Shown here one piece after another: positions 36,161 through 45,505 of a DNA stretch of 64,000 bases. The translations under genes and the position numbers were made by a program. Location: the NCBI RefSeq assembly GCF_028640845.1, contig NC_080542.1, positions 61,207,064-61,271,063 of the forward strand, in the 5' to 3' direction. The DNA comes from Ahaetulla prasina (taxonomy: Eukaryota > Chordata > Lepidosauria > Squamata > Colubridae). The first letter of the stretch is position 1; the number at the start of each line of letters is the position of its first letter. Below the pieces are notes generated by a model. The model saw only the letters and a program-made list of their open reading frames with translations. It did no database searches and was not told the DNA's origin.

Positions 36161-36974
36161 CTTCTATAAAATTATTTATTTATTTCCAACTTAATATTCA
36201 GTTTAAATCTTCTTAACCTCTGAGAAACACAGTCCTTTAAAGCTTTTTTAAAGCAATATTTAAAAAGAAAATCTCTCCTAGATTCTAGGCAGCAAAGAGT
36301 TAAAGAGTTAAAGCAGCAAGTAACATGCAAATTACCAACTGCAGACAAACGGTAAAAGTATCACTTTCGCTTTCCACTCGTTAACTTGTTAACAATTCGC
36401 CTCCATTTTCTTGCTGTTTTCAAACTTGTTACAAAGTATCGGGGAATCGGCTTGGCTACTTGCATAAAGTTCTCCCACTTTCGTTCTGTCCGGTATAATC
36501 CTTTATTGTCCAAAATAAATCTCGGCGTTTGGTCGTGGTGATTGGTTCCGCCCAAGCAGAAGAATCCTCGGATCTGGAGCTCTTCGGGTTGCTGGAGAGA
36601 ACTTAACCCTTCAAACCCCTTTTTTCTCAGGGGCTTTAGGGAAATTCAACCTCTGCCCTCAGCTCACCCCCTCCTCTTCTCCCGAAGAAAGGGTTTTTCG
36701 AACCGCTGGACTGCAGATTTAAGCTGTCCTAGCGATTCCACAAAATCCAGAGGTTGGTGATCGTAAAGATCACCGCCATCACCTACGGTGCCAAACCGGA
36801 AGCCTCCCAGAGGGATTTTTTTTTTGATTGAAGCGTTTTTATTGATATGGGTAGTTTGTTTTTTTTGGTCATGGTAGTCATTTGTGGTACATATAGTTTA
36901 ATGACTCTATTGATTTCAAGTAGAAAAACTCTATAGTGGTCTTCAGCAGTTATGCAGTTTGGTCTAATGGAGAG

Positions 36975-37275
36975 TAAGTAAAATTTTACACAGGCAAGGA
37001 AAAATGTATAGAATAGGTGGTGCCTGGCTCAATTGGAAGTAACTGTGACACAGATCTGTGAGATGGAAACTTATCAAACAGATCCAACCTAGAAATAAGA
37101 AGAGATTTCTGACCGTGAGAACAATTAATCAGAGAAATGGGATGCCTTCAGAAATTGTGGATATACCAGCACTGGAGGTTTTTAAGAAAAAAATTGTCCA
37201 TAATAGTATAGGGTCTCATGCTTAAGCAGGGATTAGACTAGATAACCTCCAAGGTCCCTTCCAACTCTGTTATTC
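36975..37275 (+). mobile_element. CR1-type LINE 3' end
   Basis: Shows AACCTAGAAATAAGAAGAGA, then CAGAAATTGTGGATATACC and the standard terminus GGATTAGACTAGATAACCTC. Same subfamily as 1-535 and 46770-47090. The 5' part abuts the truncated minus-strand CR1. Confidence 0.8.
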
Positions 37276-37499
37276 TTTATACATCTCTCCACTCAGTCTT
37301 ACCAAGAGAATGGTTATAAACAATATTTGGAAATGTACATGAGGTCTTTTGATAGCAAAATCTCATCTTATTGGCTAGTATCACGGGGAAGATGACTTTG
37401 AAAAAGCATCCTCTCTCACCATTACATGCAAGACAAGGCAAGGACTGGCTGAGAGAGGACGGGTGAGGAGAAGCCAGGTGAGTCGCCCCTCCATGTGAG
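37276..37499. other. Unassigned short stretch
   Basis: No recognised content; it may include the left part of the next hAT fragment. Confidence 0.3.
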
Positions 37500-37595
37500 T
37501 GACATTTGAGTTGGCCATAGCCACCCAGTCACATGACCAACTAGCCACACCCACAGAACTGGTAGTAAAAAAATTGAATCCCACCACTGAGTACA
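37500..37595. mobile_element. hAT MITE family 1, right-end fragment
   Basis: GCCACACCCACAGAACTGGTAGTAAAAAAATTGAATCCCACCACTG matches the right end of 4052-4374 and 51983-52242. The left end could not be found. Confidence 0.65.
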
Positions 37596-37599
37596 ACAG

Positions 37600-39050
37600 T
37601 GTTTGGGAGGACGTCATTAACTCCATCATCCCATCCAGCTCATTTGAAGTGCTAGTAACCATGAGGCAGTAGAGAACACCCCTCCAGCAACCCACCCTGG
37701 CCCTGATGCAAGCACTGAAGGAGGCTCTGGAGGGAAATGAAAGGTTTCAGTAGCACAAAGAAGAGCTGGTGATAAAAGAAGGATTGGCTTGGAAAGGAAG
37801 CAAAATCTGCATCCCAGCCTATTTAAGGACTGGAGTGAAGTCACAACACAAGGGCGGCAGGGTATTTTGGATTTGTAAAAACACTCCACCTGGTGAAAAG
37901 GCAGTTGTGGTGGCCAAAGGTGAAAAAGGACATAGAGGCATAGAGGTATCCCATGTGCACCTCAATGAAACAACTACCTGGGAAGCCCCCAGGGTTGCTG
38001 TAGCCAGTAGTCAACCCCATCAGCCTGTGGGAAGAGGTCTGTATGGATTTTGTTGTAAAATTGCCAGAAAGTGCTGGAAACATTGTGATTTGAACTATCA
38101 CTGATTTTTTCTCCAAACAAGTCCATTTCATGGCATGTTCCAAGCCCTTCAGCCCTGACTTTGGCTAAATTGTTTGTGCAACACATATACTGGTTATATG
38201 GGGTCCTGAATTGTATGGTCTCTGACTGAGGAGTGCAGTTCACTTCAAAGTTCTAGCAGGAGTTCCTGAATCTGATAGGTTCCTCCCAAGGGCTTAGCTC
38301 CACCACCATCCTCACCCAAATAGAGCCTGTAAATGCATAAACTCAATATTAGAACAATGATTGAGATGTTATATAAACTACCAGCAGAATAATTGGGCAA
38401 AGCTCCTGTCTTTCACAGAAGTGGCATATAATAATTCTGTGCATAGCAGCACCAGACTTACCCCCTTCAAGGTGGCTACTGGGGTGGAGAGAAGCCATCA
38501 TCAGCCTCGCTGGCAGAATGGATAGACACTTTGAGAGCCATATGTGTCGCAGTGCAAAGAGCACTAGAGACAGCCAGGGAAACCCACAAGAAGCAAGCTG
38601 ATAAAAAGAGAGTAATCTAGAGGGAGTTCAGTGTAGGAGACAGAATATACCTGTCCACCCAGTTTCTGAACCTCAGGCAGTTGTGTAAAAAGCTGGGGGC
38701 CATGTATATAGGACCTTTCTTTATTACCCGGATTCTCAATCTGGTGACAGTAGAGCTGAAATTGCTAAAAAGCCTCAGACACATTCTTCCCATATTTCAT
38801 TGCAGTCTGTTAAAGCTCAGTACTAAGACCGGCCACTGAACCCCCTCTTCCTCGCATCTTAGTGAGTGGAGAGGAGCATTTCAAGACTCAGGAAATACTA
38901 AACTCAAGGAGACGCAACAGGAAACTGCAGTATTTGGTGCTGTGAAAGGGGTATCCCCTAGCAGAGATGGAATGGGTAGCAGAAAAAGAAGTTAGGGCAT
39001 CTAGACTGGTTTGTAAGTTCCATACTAAACATATAAACTGACCCAAATAG
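37600..39050 (+). pseudogene. Ty3/Gypsy integrase and chromodomain remnant
   Basis: In order: LMQALKEALEGNERFQ, ELVIKEGLAWKGSKICIP (linker before integrase), GFVKTLHLVK-like and CxTCxxAK region around 37880-37960, then broken catalytic core. PSAQTLAKLF-like motifs lie near 38160, STGFTPFKVATGV near 38470 and the KLGAMYIGPFFIT-like SH3-type part near 38690. HFKTQEILNSRRRNRKLQYL, GYPLAEMEWVAEKEVRASRL and FHTKHIN (38870-39045) form a chromodomain, which in chromoviruses directs integration. Many stops. Confidence 0.75.
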
Positions 39051-39072
39051 AATGGGAGTTTTGGGGCTTCTA

Positions 39073-39500
39073 TGTCATATAAATCTGTGTATGTTTCTTC
39101 TCCTAGGCTTATCTTTCTTCTGGAAGATCAGCATGTCAAGGTTGACTTGCAAAACACTTCTTTCTGCTCACAGCTTGATAATGAAGCAAAGGAGTTGGGA
39201 GGAGTATGATTGGAATGTGTGGGAAGCTGGAAGGGAGAGAATACATTTATGTGAGCCATTTGCATCTTGAGAAAATCTTACAATCCCAAGGTCATGAGCT
39301 GAAGACTTTCGAAAGGTTTTCCCAAAATAAAATGCTTAACCTGGATTGGTGGACAATGGACACTGGGTGGCCCAGGGAAAGAAAAAGTGGGTTTCATTAT
39401 ACTGTGCTTTGCACAAAACTTCAGAACTGGCTTTGCTTCTTCTGTGCCTGTATGGGTCTATCAGTAAAATTTTACTTTTGGTAATAAAGATGTCCCAGAG
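39073..39500 (+). repeat. Candidate 3' LTR of the Gypsy element
   Basis: Directly follows the chromodomain stop and a purine-rich stretch, starts TGTCATATAAATC, and has CAAAATAAAATGC (39320) and GGTAATAAAGATG (39480) polyadenylation-like signals. The right end is not defined, and no matching 5' LTR was found. Confidence 0.4.
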
Positions 39501-39820
39501 TTTGTTTGTTTGTTTTTTGATGTGCATGCCAATGGGACAATTGACAGGTGGTGTTGTATCCCTCCCCCTCTATTGAGAGAGTGTAGTTCAATATTAATGT
39601 AGGTGGCCTCTTTACCCCTCTTTCTGTCCAGAATGTGGACTTCGCTGTCTTTAAAACTTTAAAGCATTTGTCTTTCAAATGCAGATGAACTGTTGAATTT
39701 TGTCCTTACGTTGTTGTCCTATGTTGTACCATGCATTTGTGGTTTGCTTTGTTTTTCCAATGTATATATCTGCACATGCCTCACTGCATTGTACTTCATA
39801 TACCACATTCATCAAATCCA
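39501..39820 (-). mobile_element. Penelope-like element fragment with GIY-YIG motif
   Basis: The minus frame gives NVVYEVQCSEACADIYIGKTKQT, the GIY-YIG endonuclease start found in Penelope-like elements, followed by frames with FICI, KDKCFKVLKTAKSTFWTERG and TLSIEGEGYNTT in the order of the plus-strand copy. It faces the next element head to head. Confidence 0.75.
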
Positions 39821-40620
39821 AAAAAAGACCCAGCAGGAATTCCTCCATTACAGACAAAGAAGAGAACAAATGAAGCAACATTGCCATTCCATATGTTGCA
39901 GGAATATCTGAAGAGTTCAGGAGATTTTCAACCAACACAATATACATACACAGTTTAAACCCAGAAATACAGTAAGGCAGAAGCTTGTCCACCCTAAGGA
40001 TAAAACACCCAAACCGAGCAATGTGATATATGTAATACAAAGCAATGAGACGTGCAGATCTGTACATTGGAGAAACAAAACAACCATTTTACAAACACAT
40101 GGCACAACCTAGGAGAACAAACCCATTGGGATAAAATTCAGCAGTCAATCTCTATTTGAAAGACAAAAGTCACTCTTTTGAAGACGAATGTACAAAGTCT
40201 TCATTCTGGACAAAGAGGACTGCTGGTTTGAAAGAGGGGTCAAAGTGGTCATCTACATTAAGATTGAACAGCCCTCTGTCAAAAGAATGGGAGGGATATG
40301 ACACCATCTATCTCCTGTTTACAACACAGTTCTTTTACCAGTTCCAAGAAGGTTCCACACCCACTTGCACTATTCAGGTGACTCAGAGGGCACAGATAAA
40401 CCTCCAAGTGGCCTCTACAACTCTCAGAAAGAGTGCTAACAGCCAAATGAGGAATATAAATACTTCCCCTTCTCCAGCATTCAGTCAGAATTGAAGAAGC
40501 CTCTTGGATGTGAAGTGAAAGGACTTCAAGCAAAACAAAACAAAAAAATCCCATTGTCTTTTGAAAAAGCGGCTTTGGGACAATCGTGACCTGGATGATT
40601 GAAAATCTCCAAAGTCAGAT
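39821..40620 (+). mobile_element. Penelope-like element 3' part with GIY-YIG endonuclease
   Basis: Frames give NIAIPYVAGISEEFRRFS, then KLVHPKDKTPKPSN, VIYVIQSNETC and DLYIGETKQPFYKHMAQPRR (GIY-YIG domain). KDKSHSFEDE, CWFERGVKVVIYIKIEQPS and HHLSPVYN complete the C-terminus by 40330. The 3' non-coding part has GAAGCCTCTTGGATGTGAAG then TGAAAGGACTTCAAG (40494-40530), related to hammerhead-like repeats of this group. Several frameshifts. Confidence 0.8.
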
Positions 40621-40784
40621 GGTTTAAGTAAAGATTAAAGGAAGTTTTAACAAGCAAGACTAGTAAATAACAACAACAATTAATACTATTATAATTATAC
40701 CAGGATGGAAATGGATGAACAGGAGCAGAAAAGGGTTAGGGAAAAAGACTAAGAATATTGAATAAGAATAGGTTGCCAATTTAC

Positions 40785-40985
40785 AGTTTAGCGTAGTAGT
40801 TAAGGCACCAGGCAAGAAACTGGGAGATGGTGAGTTCTAGTTTTATCTTGAGCCAGTCCTTTTCTCTCAGCCCTGGGAAGGAGGAAATGCAGACCACGCC
40901 TGGGGAATAAAATTTGCCAAGAAAACTGTAAAGACTTGTCCAGGCAGTCAGTAAGAACTGGATATCACTGAATAGAAGAAGTAGA
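40785..40985 (+). mobile_element. tRNA-derived SINE
   Basis: The head GTTTAGCGTAGTAGTTAAGG (A-box) with GGGAGATGGTGAGTTCTAGTT (B-box) is followed by GAGCCAGTCCTTTTCTCTCAG and TTGCCAAGAAAACTGTAAAG, then CTTGTCCAGGCAGTCAGT. The head is of the type called Sauria SINE in squamates; the family name is tentative. Confidence 0.7.
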
Positions 40986-41300
40986 AAAAAAGTTCAGAAT
41001 GCCAGTAGAATAAAAAACAGGCATGTGCGTAAGACAGAAATAACTTCTTCCTTACAATATTAAAAGGAAACTGATTTAAGCAAGTCACTTATAATCAGCT
41101 TGCCTTCCCAAAGTATTATTAGTACGCCATCAACATTTTCAACAAATAAAAAATGAAATTAAAAATTAAACACCAGCCATAAGAGGAGCTACAGTAGCCC
41201 TGAAGGGAGCTATAATAACCATTACTATAGCATTAACCTCAAAAGGTTAAAACCCTCCATGTATGAGCTAATTTTGAGAAAATAAAAAAAAATAGATTTT

Positions 41301-41411
41301 TAATTTTATAAAAGGAAAAAGAATTTGTTTTTGAATCCAATAATTCAAAATTATAGTAAATTTGAAAATTATTGGATTCAAAAACTAATTCTTTTTCCTT
41401 TTATAAAATTA
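41301..41411. repeat. 45-bp-arm inverted repeat
   Basis: Arms 41301-41345 and 41367-41411 are complementary at 44 of 45 positions, with a 21-bp spacer. The sequence is AT-rich, with GGAAAAAGAATT and GAATCCAATAATT. Not assigned to any element. Confidence 0.9.
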
Positions 41412-42112
41412 AGTTTACATTTTCATATATGAATATTTTTTAAACTTTTCTATTTCTTTGTTTTTAAATTTGTGAATTTAAATTTATAACTTCATATAAA
41501 TTTTATAATGTTTTAATGATAAAATGCAAGATGAAATTCGGTTTGAACAAACTAAATTTGGAAATTTAATCAATAAAATTGCAAAACATTTAAATACTTT
41601 GCTCTTACAAACAACTTGCAATTTTGAGGCATCTATAATTTTTTTCTTACGTTTTCCAAAATTTATAGCATGCTTTATCAGCACATTATTATTTTCCAAT
41701 TCTAAAATACATAAGACAGCCATAAATTACATATATAGCAAGTCATATGTATATATGATCCACTATATCATTTGTACAATACTGTCAAATAAGTGTGTTA
41801 CTTTTGAATTTATTTTCCAAAGCAAAGCATGAAGAAGATTTTGACAAGCAATAAACAATATGTTTAAACAGCCTGCTAATAGCAATTTGATTAATGACAG
41901 AAAATTAGCATACTAAAAATGCTGTGGAAAATTAGATGTGAGCCTGTGATTACAGTTTCACTCCCCATCCAAACATTTTTCACTCTATCTTCTTAATTTT
42001 GATATAGATACACATACACACAAATACATATATTCATATTTTGTCAGTATAACACTTGAAAACCACATAGATAGATACTAAAAACCATACGTTAGATAGA
42101 TACTAACGTATC
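41412..42112. other. Unassigned AT-rich stretch
   Basis: Includes a short GATAGATACTAA repeat near 42070-42115. No gene recognised. Confidence 0.35.
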
Positions 42113-42524
42113 TATCAGACCTGTTTTAAAACAATTATTTAGGAAAGCAGACTCTTGACTCCATTTGATTCAAGGGAAAATAATGTTTGCTGAAGATGTT
42201 TGTTGAAGGCGGAATCTGAAGTTCATGCTCACTGATAAAAAGAGCTAAACCCAACCTTTCCCATCCCTCCCACCAATGTCTGGTCCATTGCCATCCAATT
42301 CAGAATCACCGCAATACTATGGGAAACTGGGTTGTTTAGGCTACTGGAATTTCACTTCCAGGGCAAGTGGCCTTGAAGATGCCTGGCATAACCAGTACAA
42401 ACAGCTCTGATCTTCTTCATGTCAGCTCCCACTCCCCAATTTCCACCATTAGATACACAATTGTGGATTGCCTCAAATGCCTCCCCCCTCCCTTCCCCTT
42501 TGATGGCAGGAACCCAGACTGACA
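42113..42524 (-). mobile_element. LTR family Y, copy a (3' LTR of minus-strand Gypsy)
   Basis: On the minus strand it starts TGTCAGTCTGGGTTCC and ends GTTTTAAAACAGGTCTGATA. It lies right after the chromodomain region of the minus-strand Gypsy at 42600-44000, where a 3' LTR belongs. About 300 bp match 47745-48120. Blocks: CTGCCATCAAAGGGGAAGGG, TATCTAATGGTGGAAATTGG and CATTGGTGGGAGGGATGGG. Exact left limit tentative. Confidence 0.6.
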
Positions 42525-42559
42525 ATGGAGATCCTTACATGCTGCCCGCCCCCCTACAA

Positions 42560-44007
42560 GGATGTTAGTCCTGCAAAAGAAGAGAGAGAGAGAAAACAAG
42601 TGAAAAACAGGGTTAAATCATTTTGGTTTATTGGGGTATTAATTGTGGAAATATTTGAAAAGTTTGGCAGCTTTAACATGTTTGAGGTCCACCTATTCCA
42701 TTTTGGAAGTCTTTCCATGCCACTAGGTACTGGATCTTCTTGTGGTGTTATGGGAATCCAGAATATCTTTGACTTCAAAATGCTGCTCCCCTTCAATCAC
42801 AAGAGGCTCAAGTGGTGGCATTGGGTACAGCGGAAGAGCACATCAGGTTACAATAGACTGCAGTAGAAGATTGGATGGATGGGCCTGAGTGATTTGGAGA
42901 GTGAGTTCTACTGTGACCAGGTTAATTAGGCATTTAATGGGAAAAGTTCCAACATACTTGGGCCCCAGTTTTTTTTCAAGGGTTGTGTCGTGTCCCACTC
43001 CTCCGCTGACGGCCGGGTCAGGGAAATCCGAATCAGGCTTGCCTCTGCAGCTCTGCCCAAAGTCCTAGCAAAGTCCTCAGAGCAGGCAGGAGACCAGAAA
43101 GTGACTTCAGCAAGATAAGTTCGACTTTGCCTGACTCAGAGACTGCCAGAAAGCAGATCCTTTATATAGGCCATGGGGTGTGGCTCCATGACTCAGCACT
43201 CATTAAGGCCTGCCCCTCCCTTCCTTCTGTTGCCTCCGCCTATCCAGTCTTCTGATGCGAGGGTCACTCCAATCAGCAGCTGTTGGAAATAAACCTTCCT
43301 CAGGCTCACATGCTGTGGAGGAGGGGGAGGGGTCTAGCTGCTCCGTTTGCCTGGGCATGGAGCCAGGGCTGGGGCCGGGGGGTGCTCCCTCCTCTGCAGC
43401 CTGCTTGGGCATGGAGCCAAGGCTGGGACCGGGAGGTGCCCCCTCCTCTTCAGCTTGTCTGGGCATGGAGCCAGGACTGGGGCCAGGAGGCATACATTCC
43501 TCCGTGTTCGGGAGCAGATAAGAAGGCCCCGGCTGCTGTGAGAGCGGGCAAGACACAACAGATTGCCTAGATTGCAAGTACTCGGTAGATAAAAACACCC
43601 AATCCCCTACATTAAAGTCTTTAGGCTTCATGCGTTTTTGTCTGCTTGCTTTTTATAGGGCACCCCTCACTTCCTAGCCACTGCCCAGATGTTTTGTAAT
43701 TGGGTCACCCAGTTTTTGAGAAAGGTGACAGAAGGGGTGACCATGGGTATTGAGGCAAAGTTTTGGCCTGTGGCCACTTTGAATGGGGTGAAGCCTGCAC
43801 TGCTATGGATGGAATTATTATAAGCCACTTCAGCAAATGGGAGGAGTTCTATCGAGTTGTTTTACTGATAGTTTATGTAACACCTGAGGTGGTGCTCTAG
43901 AACCCCATTGGTTCATTCACACCTCCCATTAGTTTGGGGGTGGTGACTGGAGCTTAGTCCCTGGGAGGTCCCCAAAAGACCCAGAAACTCCTGCCAAATC
44001 TTTGAAG
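42560..44007 (-). pseudogene. Ty3/Gypsy integrase C-terminus and chromodomain, split by a solo LTR
   Basis: Minus frames near 42600-42800 give EGEQHFEVKDILDS then WHGKTSKMEWVDLKHVKAAK, a chromodomain. GPKYVGTFPIKCLINLVTV-like sequence lies near 42900-42970, broken at 42986. Beyond the LTR, 43561-43640 gives MKPKDFNVGDWVFLSTEYLQS. The integrase region continues to about 44007, with NNSIHSSAGFTPFKVATGQ near 43760-43830. Parallel to the minus-strand copy at 49762-51604. Confidence 0.75.
42986..43560 (-). mobile_element. Solo LTR, family X (inverted copy)
   Basis: Same LTR as 6454-7012 in the other direction, with termini GACACAACA on the right and TGTCGTGTCCC on the left. Flanks GGTTG (42981-42985) and GATTG (43561-43565) are a 5-bp target duplication with one mismatch. 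It carries about three ~54-bp units (GGGCATGGAGCCAGGGCTGG), against about two in the other copy. It interrupts Gypsy coding sequence. Confidence 0.85.
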
Positions 44008-44330
44008 CAGGGGTGAAATCTGAACCCATTTGCTACCAGTTTGCTGGCCATGCATGCACCCTGTGTGCATATGCATACTAAATGTGCACTGTGTGCACAT
44101 GTGCAGCGTGCACCAAATGTGTACTGCATGTTTAAAAAGCTACCGGTTTGGGTGAACCAGTAGTCAGCTACCAATTTGGCCGAACTGCTAGTTAGCTACC
44201 AATTCAGTCGAACCGGTAGTTAAAAAAAGCTATGACTCAATGATCACCTGTGCTGTGTGGTTTAGCTTTGCTAGAGAGCAGCATTTCCTGCTTTTTAGCA
44301 AAGCTAAACAGTGTGCCACAGCTGATCTGC
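44008..44330. mobile_element. hAT MITE fragment with hairpin
   Basis: The left end CAGGGGTGAAATCTGAACC matches the other family-1-related hAT elements. The interior has CCAGTTTGCTGG and repeated AACCGGTAGT/AACCAGTAGT. A hairpin, TTTAGCTTTGCTAGAGAGCAG against CTGCTTTTTAGCAAAGCTAAA, is at 44261-44310. No right terminus or duplicate of CTTTGAAG was found, so this is incomplete. Confidence 0.5.
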
Positions 44331-44560
44331 CCTCACTGTTCTATTTACCTTCCCAAGCCTCCTTTTGGTGCATACTGCATATGCATGGTGCCCTTCTTTT
44401 CTGCACTTGAAGCAAGCAGCTGAGCACTGCTGTGGGCCTTGGGTGCTCATCAGTGGTTTTTGGGTGTCCTGCTTCTCGAGAAGGGGCTTTTGCCACCTGT
44501 GTCCTGATTGATGTTTGTTCCAGGCCAGGTGGATCTCCACTTCCTCTGCCAGGATGTACC
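44331..44560 (-). pseudogene. Gypsy gag zinc-knuckle remnant
   Basis: The minus frame gives QQCSAACFKCRKEGHHAYAVC: a CCHC-like knuckle with one extra residue relative to the usual CX2CX4HX4C. Upstream MEIHLAWNKHQSG fits a gag C-terminal region. It probably belongs with the minus-strand Gypsy at 42560-44007; protease and RT are missing between them. Confidence 0.55.
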
Positions 44561-45330
44561 ATCCATGGAGAGTGGTGGCCCCCCTGATCTGCGATCTTAT
44601 TCAGGGGGGAGTCCGCGGACTTTATGGGCATTAAGGAGACCTGGCTTGGCACAGAAGGGGGTGTACCCCTGGTCGAACTGTGCCCTCCGGGATTCCGAGC
44701 ATTCCATCAACCGAGGGCCCAGGGTAGGGGTGGAGGGATGGTGGTTATGATGAGGGAAGGTCTGGAGCTGAGAGAGTCCACTGTGCCTCAGATAGCCGGT
44801 TGTGAATCCCTCCTTGTGAAGTGGGGCCATAGGAATCAGATGGGTCTGTTGATCGCGTACCTGGCTCCTTGCTGCATGACTACAGCCCTGCCTGAGCTAC
44901 TGGAGGTGCTTGCCAGAGTGGCGGTTGAGATTCCCAGACTTTTGGTCATGGGGGATTTCAACTTGCCATCGGCCGTCTTGTCCTCAACGGTGGTCCAGGA
45001 GTTCCAGGCTTCCATGACGGCCTTGGACCTGATTCAAGTAACTGATGGCCCTACACACACTGGGGGGTCCACACTGGACATGATTTATATCTCTGGACAG
45101 TGGTTTAATGATCTGGTATTAGGAGATTTAGTGACGAAACCTGTGTCATTGTCAGATCATTTTCTCCTCCGCCTAGATTTTCAGACCGCCGCTCACCACC
45201 GCAGGGAGACGGAACCAATGCTTTGGTTCCGTCCCAGGCGCCTGATGGACCCCGGGAAGTTCCTGACGGAGCTTGGGCACAGGCATTATAGGTTTTATCA
45301 CTCAGCCGATCCTTGAAACAGTGAATGAAG
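44561..45330 (+). pseudogene. L2-type LINE endonuclease domain, 230-codon open frame
   Basis: Frame 44624-45316 encodes an APE-type endonuclease of an L2-group LINE, which would nick target DNA for reverse transcription. Visible blocks: IKETWLGTEGGVPLVELCPP (residues 3-22), GRGGGMVVMMREGLELRE (34-51), LLVMGDFNLPSAVL (metal-binding Asp/Asn, ~104-117), GPTHTGGSTLDMIYIS (~141-156) and VSLSDHFLLRLDF (catalytic Asp/His, ~173-185). The first ATG is internal; upstream bases 44561-44623 may be part of the same domain. No RT follows: a CR1 begins about 150 bp later. It is the best preserved LINE endonuclease here, though truncated. Confidence 0.75.
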
Positions 45331-45505
45331 ATGTCTTGTGGCCAGTTGGTTAGTTGCCAAGCCAGGTTGCAAAATTCTTGGCTGGTGTCACAATGTGGAT
45401 GGATGTCCCATCACTAGCTGCATTGGGGGTGGATGTGCATCAAATTACTCAATTTGAGTCAGGTTTCACATGCTTTGAGATTCTTGAAGGCCTACTTCTT
45501 GGTAA

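Larger units (their letters stand above)
30711..36806 (-). mobile_element. Full-length L1 LINE (6.1 kb) inserted in CR1
   Basis: A perfect 13-bp target duplication CCAGAGGGATTTT flanks it (30698-30710 and 36807-36819). The minus-strand order is 5' UTR (36806-36161), ORF1 (36160 to about 34999), ORF2 (35009 to about 31380), 3' UTR and an A-rich tail at 30711-30735. All parts are present, so insertion was full length, but both ORFs carry frameshifts and stops. Confidence 0.9.
28631..36965 (-). mobile_element. CR1 LINE, 5'-truncated, split by a full-length L1
   Basis: The 3' tail is the ATTTT-type run 28631-28669, then the 3' UTR and ORF2. The CR1 body runs 28670-30710 and resumes at 36820-36965, where minus frames give INRVIKLY and KKTNYPYQ-like sequence that continues into the KNCYRNI region at 30690. 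Between them lies the L1 (30711-36806). The element is 5'-truncated at about 36965. Confidence 0.8.

Noticed and set aside
43203..43631. 142-codon minus-strand frame with Pro-Gly repeats
   Set aside because: It translates the tandem units of the solo LTR; only its first ~25 codons are real Gypsy integrase sequence.
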